Origin: Nitrosospira multiformis | GTDB lineage: Bacteria > Pseudomonadota > Gammaproteobacteria > Burkholderiales > Nitrosomonadaceae | Length of the DNA: 64,000 nt | Direction of reading: 5' to 3' | Assembly: GCA_017306155.1 (NCBI GenBank) | Contig: JAFKJB010000010.1 | Location: forward strand, 62,001-126,000 | In this document: positions 54,678-64,000 of the stretch, piece by piece | Layout: each line of letters begins with the position of its first letter | Position numbering within the stretch: the first letter of the stretch is position 1 | The notes under the pieces: model-generated | Databases searched by the model: none | Seen by the model: only the letters and a program-made list of their open reading frames with translations | What the model was told of the DNA's origin: nothing | Translations under genes and position numbers: made by a program

Positions 54678-56306
54678 ATGGCCCAGTTCATCAACACCAA
54701 AGAAAACATCGTCACCGAAGCCGTCGATGGGCTGGTCGCGGCGTCTGGCGGCAAGCTGGCGCGGCTCGACGGCTATCCGCATATACGGGTGGTCGTACGC
54801 AATGACTGGGACAAATCTAAGGTCGCGTTGATCTCGGGAGGCGGATCGGGCCACGAACCGGCACATGTGGGTTTCGTCGGGGAAGGGATGCTGACGGCTG
54901 CGGTGTGCGGCGACATCTTCGCTTCGCCGACAGTCGACGCGGTACTGGCAGGCATCCTTGCCGTGACGGGATCGTCCGGCTGCCTGCTCATCGTTATGAA
55001 TTATACCGGCGACCGATTGAATTTCGGGCTGGCGGCCGAACGCGCTCGCCAGTTCGGCTTGAATGTCGAAATAGTCGTCGTCGCCGATGATGTGGCGTTG
55101 CCCGACTTGCCTCAAGCCCGCGGCATCGCCGGCACGCTTTTCGTGCACAAGATAGCCGGCGCGCTGGCCGAAAATGGCGCCGACTTGGCGCACGTCGCCG
55201 CGGCCGCGCGCAAGGTCGTGTCAAAGACAAAAAGCATCGGCATCTCGCTAAACACCTGCACCATCCCAGGTTCGCCAAAGGAGGATCGCATCCCGCCCGG
55301 CATGGCCGAGCTTGGGCTCGGCATCCACGGTGAAGCCGGGGCTGAGCAGGTCGAGTTCAAGGACGCAAGCGAAGCTGTCGCTGCCATGGTCGAGCACCTG
55401 TCAGCTGCAATGGAAGAAAAGCCGCATGTCGCTATGATCAACAATCTCGGCGGCACATCGGTCATCGAGATGTCGATCATCCTCAACGAAATCCGGCGCT
55501 CAGCAATTGGCGAGCGGATAACCCACGTCATCGGGCCGGCGGCCATGATGACATCTCTCGACATGCATGGCTTCTCGATTTCAGCCTATCCTGCCGACGA
55601 TAGCGAGATCGCCCTGCTCAAGCAGCACACGCCGCTGGCAGCATGGCCGCGGGTCTCCCTGCTAGGCCAGGTCGCGATTCAGGCGCTTCCGGACGGCCTG
55701 AAGCCTGTCGTTCCGATGCCCTCGATGCACAAGCCGACCAGGGAGTTCCTGATCAGTTGCTGCGAGGTTCTGATCGCCGCCGAGAACGACCTCAATGCGC
55801 TCGACGCGAAGTCAGGCGATGGCGACACCGGCAGCACGCTAGCCCGCGGGGCACGCGCCCTGATCAGCGCCGTGGACCGATTGCCGCTTGCCGACCATGC
55901 CCAGCTCTATCGGGCCATTGGCCTGGAGCTTTCCCAAACCATGGGAGGCTCGTTCGGTGTGCTCCTCGCGGTCTTCTTCGCCGCAGCGGGCGCCGCCGCC
56001 TCAAGCGGCTTGCCAATGCACGAAGCGTTGCAGGCCGGGTTGCGGAGAATGCAAGAGATCGGCGGGGCACGTCCGGGTGACCGCACCATGATCGATGCCC
56101 TTGCGCCAGCCCTGGATGTTCTGGAGGAGGGCCTGCCCGAGGCGGCGAAAGCCGCGCGTGCGGGTGCCGATCGCACTGCCCGCATGAGCAAGGCGAATGC
56201 GGGCCGCGCTTCCTATGTCAATGCCAAGCATTTGGTCGGTCACGCTGATCCAGGTGCTGAGGCGGTCGCGCGACTGTTTGAACACTTGGCCCAATTTAGA
56301 TTGTAA
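54678..56306 (+). CDS. Dihydroxyacetone kinase (fused DhaK-DhaL)
   Basis: A protein of about 542 residues, the ATP-dependent Citrobacter-type enzyme. The DhaK part has NYTGDRLNFGLAAERA, SGGGSGHEPAHVGFVG and the substrate-binding His in LGIHGEAG. The DhaL part, after a linker, has the ADP-binding DAKSGDGDTGSTLARGARAL and QTMGGSFGVLL. It phosphorylates dihydroxyacetone to the glycolytic intermediate. ATG 54678 follows AGGGG; an in-frame start 75 nt earlier lacks support. No glycerol genes are adjacent. GC at third positions looks higher than in neighbours, consistent with transfer, perhaps from an alphaproteobacterium (inference). Confidence 0.93.
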   Translation: MAQFINTKENIVTEAVDGLVAASGGKLARLDGYPHIRVVVRNDWDKSKVALISGGGSGHEPAHVGFVGEGMLTAAVCGDIFASPTVDAVLAGILAVTGSSGCLLIVMNYTGDRLNFGLAAERARQFGLNVEIVVVADDVALPDLPQARGIAGTLFVHKIAGALAENGADLAHVAAAARKVVSKTKSIGISLNTCTIPGSPKEDRIPPGMAELGLGIHGEAGAEQVEFKDASEAVAAMVEHLSAAMEEKPHVAMINNLGGTSVIEMSIILNEIRRSAIGERITHVIGPAAMMTSLDMHGFSISAYPADDSEIALLKQHTPLAAWPRVSLLGQVAIQALPDGLKPVVPMPSMHKPTREFLISCCEVLIAAENDLNALDAKSGDGDTGSTLARGARALISAVDRLPLADHAQLYRAIGLELSQTMGGSFGVLLAVFFAAAGAAASSGLPMHEALQAGLRRMQEIGGARPGDRTMIDALAPALDVLEEGLPEAAKAARAGADRTARMSKANAGRASYVNAKHLVGHADPGAEAVARLFEHLAQFRL

Positions 56307-56682
56307 GCATCTGTTGAATTGCCCTGATTTTTGAGCTGGATAATTTTTCCCGCGATCACAAAGAAAATTGCCTCTCCCCTTTTGCTATTTTTACCCATGA
56401 TAACGTATTTATTATGGGTAAATGACCGGGATTTGTAGAGCACTGGCAGAGGAATTCTGCGCAACTACGCGTGCAGTAATGAGGTGGTAATGCCAACTGT
56501 AGAATCGGCGTGCTAGCGGGTGTGAGGGGGCTTGAGTAAGGGCTATTAGATCATCAGGATTGTTTGCCGATACATGACACTTCCATGAGCATCCAACGTA
56601 TTTCTACTTCTGATGCGAAGTACGTCTCTTATGAAAAGGGGGTAGCGAAAACGACGCTGCTACTCCCCTCTTGATTGACTTC
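56307..56682. other. Spacer between dihydroxyacetone kinase and ilvC
   Basis: The 376-bp gap between two converging genes contains the long palindrome at 56390-56422. I see no gene. With both neighbours converging, promoters are not expected here, which makes the palindrome notable. Confidence 0.5.
56390..56422. terminator. 33-bp near-perfect palindrome
   Basis: Arms TTTACCCATGATAA (56390-56403) and TTATTATGGGTAAA (56409-56422) pair with one G-T-type mismatch around a 5-nt loop. Its location about 85 nt past the dihydroxyacetone kinase stop suits a bidirectional terminator. An operator for an unseen regulator is the alternative. Confidence 0.45.
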
Positions 56683-58280
<1,598 letters not shown>

Positions 58281-58288
58281 ATTTATTT

Positions 58289-59992
58289 TTATACCAGGAT
58301 CATTTCAGAGAGACCTTTGCCGCCCGGCACCATCGGGAACACATTTTCGGTCTGGTCGGTGACGAAATCCATGAACACCAGTCTGCCCTTGAGCTTGAAT
58401 GCCTCCTGCAGGGCAGCTTCGATATCGCCGGGCTGCTCGATTCGCATGCCGACATGTCCGTAACTCTCCGCCAGCTTCACGAAATCGGGTAGCGCGTCCA
58501 TGTAAGACTCTGCGTAGCGGTTGCCGTGGAAGAATTCCTGCCACTGCCGTACCATTCCCATATAGCGGTTATTCAGGTTGATGATCTTGAGCGGAAGGTG
58601 ATATTGCTTGCAGGTCGACAGCTCCTGGATGCACATCTGGATGCTTGCTTCGCCAGTAATGCAGGCCACATGCGCGCCTGGATTGGCCATCTGGACTCCC
58701 ATGGCCGAGGGCAGGCCGAAACCCATTGTTCCAAGGCCTCCGGAATTGATCCATCGCCGCGGCTGATCGAATTTGTAAAATTGCGCTGCCCACATCTGGT
58801 GCTGGCCAACGTCCGAGGTAATGAAAGCATCGCCGTTCGTTACCTTGTAGAGTGTTTCCACTACCATCTGTGGTTTGATGATCGCGCTTGTGCGGTCATA
58901 CCTGAGACAGTCGCGTTCGCGCCATGAATCGATCTGGGCCCACCAGGCGTCAAGAGTGCTCTGGTCGGGTTTTTCCTTGCGCAGTTCAAGCAGCTTGATA
59001 AGCTCATCCAGCACATCGGAGACATTGCCGACGATAGGCACATCCACCTTGACCCGCTTCGAAATGGATGAGGGATCGATATCGATGTGGATGATCTTTC
59101 GATCCGGATTGTAGAAATGCTTGGGGTTGCCGATGACGCGATCATCGAAACGGGCGCCTACCGCCACCAGCACATCGCAATGCTGCATCGCCATGTTGGC
59201 CTCGTAAGTGCCATGCATACCCAGCATGCCGACGAACTGACGGTCTGTTGCGGGATAACCGCCCAACCCCATCAAAGTGTTTGTGCAGGGAAAGCGCAGC
59301 AGACGCACGAGTTCCGTCAACCGGGCAGCGGCATTGCTGAGGATGACCCCCCCTCCGGTGTAGATCATTGGACGCCTGGCTTCCAGGATCAGTTGAACTG
59401 CTTTTTTGATCTGACCGGCATGTCCCCGGATATTCGGATTATAGGAGCGCATTGTGATACGCTCGGGATAAGCGAATTTTGTTTTCTGCTGGCTCACGTC
59501 CTTCGGGATGTCGACCAGCACCGGGCCGGGACGGCCTGTCGAAGCGATATAGAACGCTTTTTTGATGGTGGCGGCAAGCTCTGTGACATCCTTCACCAGA
59601 AAGTTGTGTTTCACGCAGGGGCGCGTGATGCCTACGGTATCGACCTCCTGGAACGCGTCCAGGCCGATAGCATGGGTGGGCACCTGGCCGCTGATGATGA
59701 CGAGGGGAATCGAATCCATATAGGCGGTGGCGATGCCGGTCACGGCGTTGGTCACGCCCGGCCCGGAAGTGACCAGTGCTACCCCTATCTTGTTGCTGGA
59801 GCGGGCATAGCCATCCGCGGCATGTACCGCGGCCTGTTCATGCCGCACCAGGATGTGTCTGACCTTATCCTGCTTGAACAATTCATCATACAGGAACAGC
59901 ACAGCGCCCCCTGGGTAGCCGAAAATATGTTCTACCCCTTCCTCTTGTAAGCAACGCACCGTAATTTCGGCGCCCGTCAATTCCGCGCTCAT
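58289..59992 (-). CDS. ilvB: Acetolactate synthase large subunit
   Basis: A catalytic subunit of about 567 residues, a thiamine diphosphate enzyme forming acetolactate or acetohydroxybutyrate. The catalytic Glu lies in LVRHEQAAVHAADGYAR, preceded by FGYPGGAVLFLYDEL. The C-terminal thiamine-binding motif reads GEASIQMCIQELST followed by LNNRYMGMVRQWQ. The usual first residues are GDGS, so Asp and Gly are changed conservatively, a variation I believe occurs in betaproteobacteria. ATG 59992 (MSAELTGAEI) follows AGGAAAG; the frame extends upstream to 60157 without support. Confidence 0.96.
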   Translation of the reverse strand: MSAELTGAEITVRCLQEEGVEHIFGYPGGAVLFLYDELFKQDKVRHILVRHEQAAVHAADGYARSSNKIGVALVTSGPGVTNAVTGIATAYMDSIPLVIISGQVPTHAIGLDAFQEVDTVGITRPCVKHNFLVKDVTELAATIKKAFYIASTGRPGPVLVDIPKDVSQQKTKFAYPERITMRSYNPNIRGHAGQIKKAVQLILEARRPMIYTGGGVILSNAAARLTELVRLLRFPCTNTLMGLGGYPATDRQFVGMLGMHGTYEANMAMQHCDVLVAVGARFDDRVIGNPKHFYNPDRKIIHIDIDPSSISKRVKVDVPIVGNVSDVLDELIKLLELRKEKPDQSTLDAWWAQIDSWRERDCLRYDRTSAIIKPQMVVETLYKVTNGDAFITSDVGQHQMWAAQFYKFDQPRRWINSGGLGTMGFGLPSAMGVQMANPGAHVACITGEASIQMCIQELSTCKQYHLPLKIINLNNRYMGMVRQWQEFFHGNRYAESYMDALPDFVKLAESYGHVGMRIEQPGDIEAALQEAFKLKGRLVFMDFVTDQTENVFPMVPGGKGLSEMILV

Positions 59993-60305
59993 GCTTTCCT
60001 GCGTTTCAAGATGTTGAATATCGGCAATATATGTTGGGTTAAACATTAAACAGTAACGGTTAGGCGACTTTTGGTCAACAGGTTCAAATATGGAATCAAC
60101 AGGTGTGCGGAGCACTCTCAAATGCGCTAAAACCGTTATCCGCCGCACAATTCGCAAGCGGCTCAGGGATGACAGATCAGGAAGCCATGAATCAGAGCAG
60201 GATGGATCTCAAGGCCCCGCTTCTGAAGAACACACGCATACAACCGCAGTATTGGGCTGTAGCGTCACGATACTTGATTCTGCGCTCCACGAAGGAATGA
60301 AAAGC
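59993..60305. other. Upstream region of ilvBHC
   Basis: A 313-bp region between the ilvB start and the fur stop, both leftward. It should contain the ilvBHC promoter. I looked for a leader peptide rich in Leu/Val/Ile codons with an attenuator and found none. Confidence 0.5.
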
Positions 60306-60755
60306 TTAATTTTTACTGTCCTTTTCATCCCCTTTTCGATACGGACATGAGGGCTTGATGCAATCCGCGTAAAGTGAAAGCGAATGCTCATGTATGGCAA
60401 ATCCGCGTTCGCGGGCAATCCTGATCTGACGCTTCTCGATTTCAGCGTCATAAAATTCTTCCACTCTGCCGCATTGCAGGCAGACCAGATGGTCGTGATG
60501 GGCGTCGCTGGCGAGCTCAAACACTGCCTTGCCGCCTTCAAAATGGTGGCGCTCGAGCAACCCGGCCTGTTCAAACTGGGTCAGTACCCGGTAGACCGTA
60601 GCCAGACCGATATCATCACCTTCGCTGATGAGCGTTCTGTAAACATCTTCCGCGGAGAGATGCCGAACAGGACTGCTTTCGAACAGGCTCAGTATTCTAA
60701 GGCGCGGCAGCGTAGCCTTCAAGCCCATGGTCTTAAGATTGCTCGGGTTACTCAT
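60306..60755 (-). CDS. fur: Ferric uptake regulator Fur
   Basis: A 149-residue Fur repressor. The winged-helix DNA-binding domain includes [16 protein letters not shown] and [19 protein letters not shown]. The metal-binding/dimer domain has [16 protein letters not shown] with the first CxxC and a second Cys pair near the C-terminus ([10 protein letters not shown]), as in structural-zinc Fur proteins. ATG 60755 ([11 protein letters not shown]) is preferred over an in-frame ATG six codons upstream. It is divergent from bamE, a conserved pairing in proteobacteria. Confidence 0.96.
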   Translation of the reverse strand: MSNPSNLKTMGLKATLPRLRILSLFESSPVRHLSAEDVYRTLISEGDDIGLATVYRVLTQFEQAGLLERHHFEGGKAVFELASDAHHDHLVCLQCGRVEEFYDAEIEKRQIRIARERGFAIHEHSLSLYADCIKPSCPYRKGDEKDSKN

Positions 60756-60828
60756 AGCGCATCCAATCGTCAAGTTATTTGCTGTATCATATAACGTTAA
60801 GTTTGCTTTGGAAACCTACGTCGCCGCG

Positions 60829-61533
60829 ATGCGCGCAAGAATTATCACGTTGGCTGTTCTGCTGCTCGCGGGGTGTTCATCGGTTCCTTCCTTGCTCTAC
60901 AAGATAGAGATCCAGCAGGGGAATGTCATTACCCAGGAAATGGTGAACAAGCTCAAACCCGGCATGACTCGTTCGCAAGTACGCTTTGCGCTGGGCTCGC
61001 CCATGATCAGCGATGCGTTTCATGAAAATCGCTGGGACTATCTATATCGGTTTGAGCAGAGGGGAAGGCTGATCGAGCAGAGAAAACTCACGATCTTTTT
61101 TGAAGGCGATCATCTGGTGCGTATCGACGGTTCGTTCACTACTCCGGTTGCCTTTCTTCAGCCTCAGCCTCAGGCGCCGGAGGCAGGTACTTCGGCAGGT
61201 ATTTCGCCTGAGCCGGCCGTGTCGCCCGGTGCGGCAGCCCCGGAAAAGGGCGACAGTTCGATCCCGGCTCAGGTGCCCCCCGGCATGCCGCTTACAGCGC
61301 CCCTTTCAGCATCTCCTCCGGCGCCTGTTTCGGGCGGCACTGAGGCAATGGGCACTGTACCGCCCTTGCCTGCCCCTCAGCCTCCTTCCCCGGCATCCCT
61401 CTCAGCCGGTTCGGCCGAAGTTTCTTCGAGTGCTGCTCCAGAAGCACCCGTGGTGGAGAAGCCGGGGCCGAGGCAGGTACCCTCGCGGGCGACGGATACC
61501 GGAATTAGGGATGCAGATCAGCTAAAGGAATAG
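60829..61533 (+). CDS. bamE: Outer membrane assembly lipoprotein BamE, extended
   Basis: A 234-residue lipoprotein. The signal ends in LLLAGC, and the SmpA/OmlA domain covers about residues 20-100: [40 protein letters not shown] and [12 protein letters not shown]. It is a subunit of the BAM complex that inserts beta-barrels. The remaining 120 residues are a Pro/Ala/Ser-rich tail, twice the normal protein length, likely a disordered periplasmic spacer. ATG 60829 gives the lipoprotein signal. It is divergent from fur, with dapB following. Confidence 0.92.
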   Translation: MRARIITLAVLLLAGCSSVPSLLYKIEIQQGNVITQEMVNKLKPGMTRSQVRFALGSPMISDAFHENRWDYLYRFEQRGRLIEQRKLTIFFEGDHLVRIDGSFTTPVAFLQPQPQAPEAGTSAGISPEPAVSPGAAAPEKGDSSIPAQVPPGMPLTAPLSASPPAPVSGGTEAMGTVPPLPAPQPPSPASLSAGSAEVSSSAAPEAPVVEKPGPRQVPSRATDTGIRDADQLKE

Positions 61534-61564
61534 GGCAATCTTGCAAGTCAGTTTATCAGAAGGA

Positions 61565-62374
61565 ATGCCGACATTGAATATTGCTGTGGCTGGAAGCGCC
61601 GGGCGTATGGGGCGGGCTTTATTGGAGGCTGTTGAACGCGCGCCGGATCTGCGCTTGGGCGCCGCCCTCGAGCGGAGCGGGAGCCCTTATCTTGGAAAGG
61701 ACGCGGGAGAGTTGATCGGGGTGCCCTGCGGGATTGAAATTACCGATAACGTTGATACGGCGCTTGATGGAAGCGAAGTGCTGATAGACTTTACCCGCCC
61801 GGAAGGAACGTTGCTTCACGTTGCCCGTTGCCGTGAGAAAAGCGTAAAAATGGTAATCGGCACAACCGGTTTTTTGCCCGAGCAGAAAGAAGCGCTCAGG
61901 ACTGCTTCCCGAGACATTGCCATCGTACTGGCGCCTAATATGAGCGTGGGTGTGAATGTCACTTTGAAACTGCTGGAGACGGCGGCTAGGGTCCTGAATG
62001 AGGATTATGACATAGAAGTTATCGAGGCCCATCACCGCCACAAGGTGGACGCCCCTTCCGGCACTGCGCTGCTGATGGGCGAGGTAGTGGCAAAAGCTCT
62101 GGGTAAAGAGCTTTCCAAGGTCGCCGTTTACAGCCGCGAGGGCCACACGGGTGAGCGGGTGGCAGGGTCCATCGGTTTTGCCACGGTTCGCGGCGGGGAT
62201 ATCGTGGGGGATCATACCGTCATGTTCGCGGGAATCGGCGAACGTATCGAAATTTCGCATAAGGCCAGTAGCCGCGCAACATTTGCCGAGGGCGCGTTGA
62301 GAGCCGCCCGCTTTCTCGCGGATAAACGCAGCGGCATGTTCGACATGCAGGACGTGCTGGGGCTGAGGCGGTAA
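61565..62374 (+). CDS. dapB: 4-hydroxy-tetrahydrodipicolinate reductase
   Basis: A 269-residue DapB of the lysine/diaminopimelate pathway. The N-terminal nucleotide-binding motif is [18 protein letters not shown], followed by [27 protein letters not shown], and the active-site [20 protein letters not shown] with its catalytic His and Lys. Homology favours ATG 61565 ([10 protein letters not shown]), though a TTG at 61541 has a better-spaced ribosome site (AAGGAATAGGG), so the start is uncertain. It precedes carA. Confidence 0.95.
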   Translation: MPTLNIAVAGSAGRMGRALLEAVERAPDLRLGAALERSGSPYLGKDAGELIGVPCGIEITDNVDTALDGSEVLIDFTRPEGTLLHVARCREKSVKMVIGTTGFLPEQKEALRTASRDIAIVLAPNMSVGVNVTLKLLETAARVLNEDYDIEVIEAHHRHKVDAPSGTALLMGEVVAKALGKELSKVAVYSREGHTGERVAGSIGFATVRGGDIVGDHTVMFAGIGERIEISHKASSRATFAEGALRAARFLADKRSGMFDMQDVLGLRR

Positions 62375-62520
62375 ACGGCGGCTTCAGCCCCAGCATTTCG
62401 GACGCCGTACTGCCGGTTCATTGAAGCATCGTCCTTTTGGACGTATAATTTCCAGGCTTGAAGCGGCGCGAACGGAACCTGGCGCTGTTTCTGCCTTGCC
62501 CCCAATTCCCAGGAGCCTTC

Positions 62521-63672
62521 GTGTCACAACATTCGTATGCCGTCCTTGCGCTTGCTGACGGCACAGTTTTTCGCGGCATGTCCATCGGTGCGGAGGGTGT
62601 CAGTACAGGGGAGGTGGTCTTCAACACCTCGATGACGGGATATCAGGAAATTCTCACGGATCCATCCTACTGCCGCCAGATCGTTACCCTCACTTATCCC
62701 CATGTAGGCAACACAGGCACCAATCCGGATGACGTGGAGTCCGGCAACATCGATCGGATACATGCTGCCGGGCTGGTGATAAGAGATCTGCCGCTGGCCT
62801 CCAGCAACTGGCGCGAAACGCAGACGTTGCCGGAGTATCTCAGGCAGCAGGGAGTGGCCGCCATTGCCGATATCGATACCCGCAAGCTCACACGCATTCT
62901 GCGGGAAAAAGGCGCTCAGGCAGGTTGCATCATCGCGGGCCAACCGGACGAAACGGAGGCGCTGAAGCTGGCCAGGGGATTTCCTGGTCTTGCCGGTATG
63001 GATCTCGCCAAAGTGGTAAGCTGCCCGCAGCCTTATGAATGGAGCGAAGGCGAATGGCGGCTTGGGCAGGGTTATCCGGTGCAATCTCACCCCCGTTTTC
63101 ATGTTGCAGCGATGGATTTCGGGATAAAGCGGAACATCCTGCGCAAGCTCGCGCAGCGCGGGTGCCGGGTCACCGTATTTCCCGCGCAGACAACTGCCGA
63201 CGAGATTCTGGCATCGCAACCTGATGGAATATTCCTTTCGAACGGACCGGGTGATCCCGAAGCTTGCGACTACGCTATCGAGACAACCAGAAGGCTGCTG
63301 GAAAAGGAAATACCGATTTTCGGCGTATGCATGGGTCACCAATTGCTGGGACTGGCAACAGGCGCCAGAACTATAAAAATGAAATTTGGCCATCATGGCG
63401 CCAACCATCCGGTTCAGGATATCGAGACGGGAAAAGTGATCATAACCAGTCAGAATCACGGATTTGCAGTAGATACGGCTACCTTGCCAGCAAATGCAAG
63501 AGTTACGCATTTATCTTTGTTCGACGGCAGTTTGCAGGGATTTGAGCTGGCAGGAAAGCCTGTATTCTGCTTTCAGGGGCATCCCGAAGCGAGTCCGGGT
63601 CCACACGACCTGGACTATCTGTTCGATAAATTTGCAGGATTGATGGAGAAAAAACGGACGAAAGCGATATGA
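62521..63672 (+). CDS. carA: Carbamoyl-phosphate synthase small subunit
   Basis: A 383-residue glutamine amidotransferase subunit supplying ammonia for carbamoyl phosphate in arginine and pyrimidine synthesis. N-terminal [20 protein letters not shown] and [16 protein letters not shown] are typical. The class I amidotransferase site has the nucleophile Cys in [14 protein letters not shown] and the His/Glu pair in [13 protein letters not shown]. The GTG at 62521 follows AGGAG by six nt and matches the family start; the frame extends 63 nt upstream. carB follows after 45 bp. Confidence 0.96.
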   Translation: MSQHSYAVLALADGTVFRGMSIGAEGVSTGEVVFNTSMTGYQEILTDPSYCRQIVTLTYPHVGNTGTNPDDVESGNIDRIHAAGLVIRDLPLASSNWRETQTLPEYLRQQGVAAIADIDTRKLTRILREKGAQAGCIIAGQPDETEALKLARGFPGLAGMDLAKVVSCPQPYEWSEGEWRLGQGYPVQSHPRFHVAAMDFGIKRNILRKLAQRGCRVTVFPAQTTADEILASQPDGIFLSNGPGDPEACDYAIETTRRLLEKEIPIFGVCMGHQLLGLATGARTIKMKFGHHGANHPVQDIETGKVIITSQNHGFAVDTATLPANARVTHLSLFDGSLQGFELAGKPVFCFQGHPEASPGPHDLDYLFDKFAGLMEKKRTKAI

Positions 63673-63717
63673 AGCCGGGAAGCCGTCCGTCCTTTCCCGT
63701 TTTCGTTCCTCCAGCTT

Positions 63718-64000
63718 ATGCCTAAACGTAACGACATCAAATCTATCCTTATCATCGGCGCGGGTCCGATTATTATCGGGCAGGCGTGCGAGTTTGATTA
63801 TTCCGGTGCCCAGGCGTGCAAAGCGCTGAGGGAAGAGGGTTACCGGGTCATTCTGGTGAATTCCAATCCCGCCACGATCATGACGGATCCCGAAATGGCC
63901 GATGTGACCTACATCGAGCCTATCATCTGGCCCATGATCGAAAAAATCATTGCTATTGAACGCCCGGATGCATTACTGCCCACCATGGGTGGACAGACAG
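63718..64000 (+). CDS. carB: Carbamoyl-phosphate synthase large subunit, partial
   Basis: The first 94 codons of the large subunit run off the right edge of the window. The N-terminus [20 protein letters not shown], then [33 protein letters not shown] and the end LPTMGGQT are diagnostic of CarB. It lies 45 bp after carA on the same strand. It would use the ammonia from CarA with bicarbonate and two ATP. Confidence 0.96.
   Translation, partial: MPKRNDIKSILIIGAGPIIIGQACEFDYSGAQACKALREEGYRVILVNSNPATIMTDPEMADVTYIEPIIWPMIEKIIAIERPDALLPTMGGQT

Noticed and set aside
59993..60157. In-frame upstream extension of ilvB as a possible leader peptide.
   Set aside because: Not enriched in branched-chain amino acid codons and no attenuator-type hairpins seen.

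Overview
The window looks like a chromosomal stretch of a betaproteobacterium. An ammonia oxidiser of the Nitrosomonadaceae, close to Nitrosospira, is my best guess. The reasons are the betaproteobacterial gene orders (hfq-hflX-hflK-hflC-hisZ-purA; fur divergent from bamE, then dapB-carA-carB; rppH divergent from proS; ilvB-ilvH-ilvC), moderate GC, a large c-type cytochrome/heme-copper oxidase locus, and secreted proteins with PEP-CTERM tails. The assignment is inferred from gene content only. I saw no rRNA or tRNA gene and no CRISPR array.

Layout. 0-3 kb: two surface-glycan glycosyltransferase-type genes separated by a decayed IS630-type transposase. 3-8.7 kb: corA, ppx, phoU, rpiA, ilvA. 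8.8-11.9 kb: two tandem paralogous outer-membrane beta-barrel proteins. 12-19.2 kb: a minus-strand run hfq-hflX-hflK-hflC-DUF2065-hisZ-purA and a GNAT gene. 19.4-26.7 kb: a di-heme peroxidase, rppH, proS, a TlpA-like thioredoxin, a YihY-type membrane protein and leuA. 27-34.1 kb: an aa3-like cytochrome oxidase locus (sco1 and ctaG converging on ctaC-ctaD-ctaE, a small membrane protein and a tri-heme cytochrome c). 34.4-39.9 kb: two alpha-carbonic anhydrases with PEP-CTERM tails flanking a porin and two small secreted proteins that share an unusual C-terminal tail. 40.3-48.5 kb: sugar-phosphate metabolism (zwf, pgm, tkt, pgi) with pssA.

48.5-56.7 kb is the accessory part. It holds gene remnants (neuB-like, glpM-like), two copies of a conserved regulated-promoter-like element, an mlaA lipoprotein gene, a ureohydrolase-like gene facing an operon of two half-size DMT transporters and a FemAB-like acyltransferase, and a solitary dihydroxyacetone kinase with richer GC than its surroundings. 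56.7-64 kb returns to core genes: ilvC-ilvH-ilvB, fur, bamE, dapB, carA and the start of carB.

The points most worth a second look are: (1) two copies, 5 kb apart, of a roughly 55-bp promoter module (palindrome ATTACAGAYTTGTAAT, exactly 33 nt, then a consensus -10); (2) the paired small secreted proteins ending in NISAGGAGG within the carbonic anhydrase/porin locus; (3) an oxidase subunit I that keeps all heme/copper ligands but lacks both the helix-VI Glu and the K-channel Lys; (4) the ureohydrolase/transporter-pair/acyltransferase cluster.
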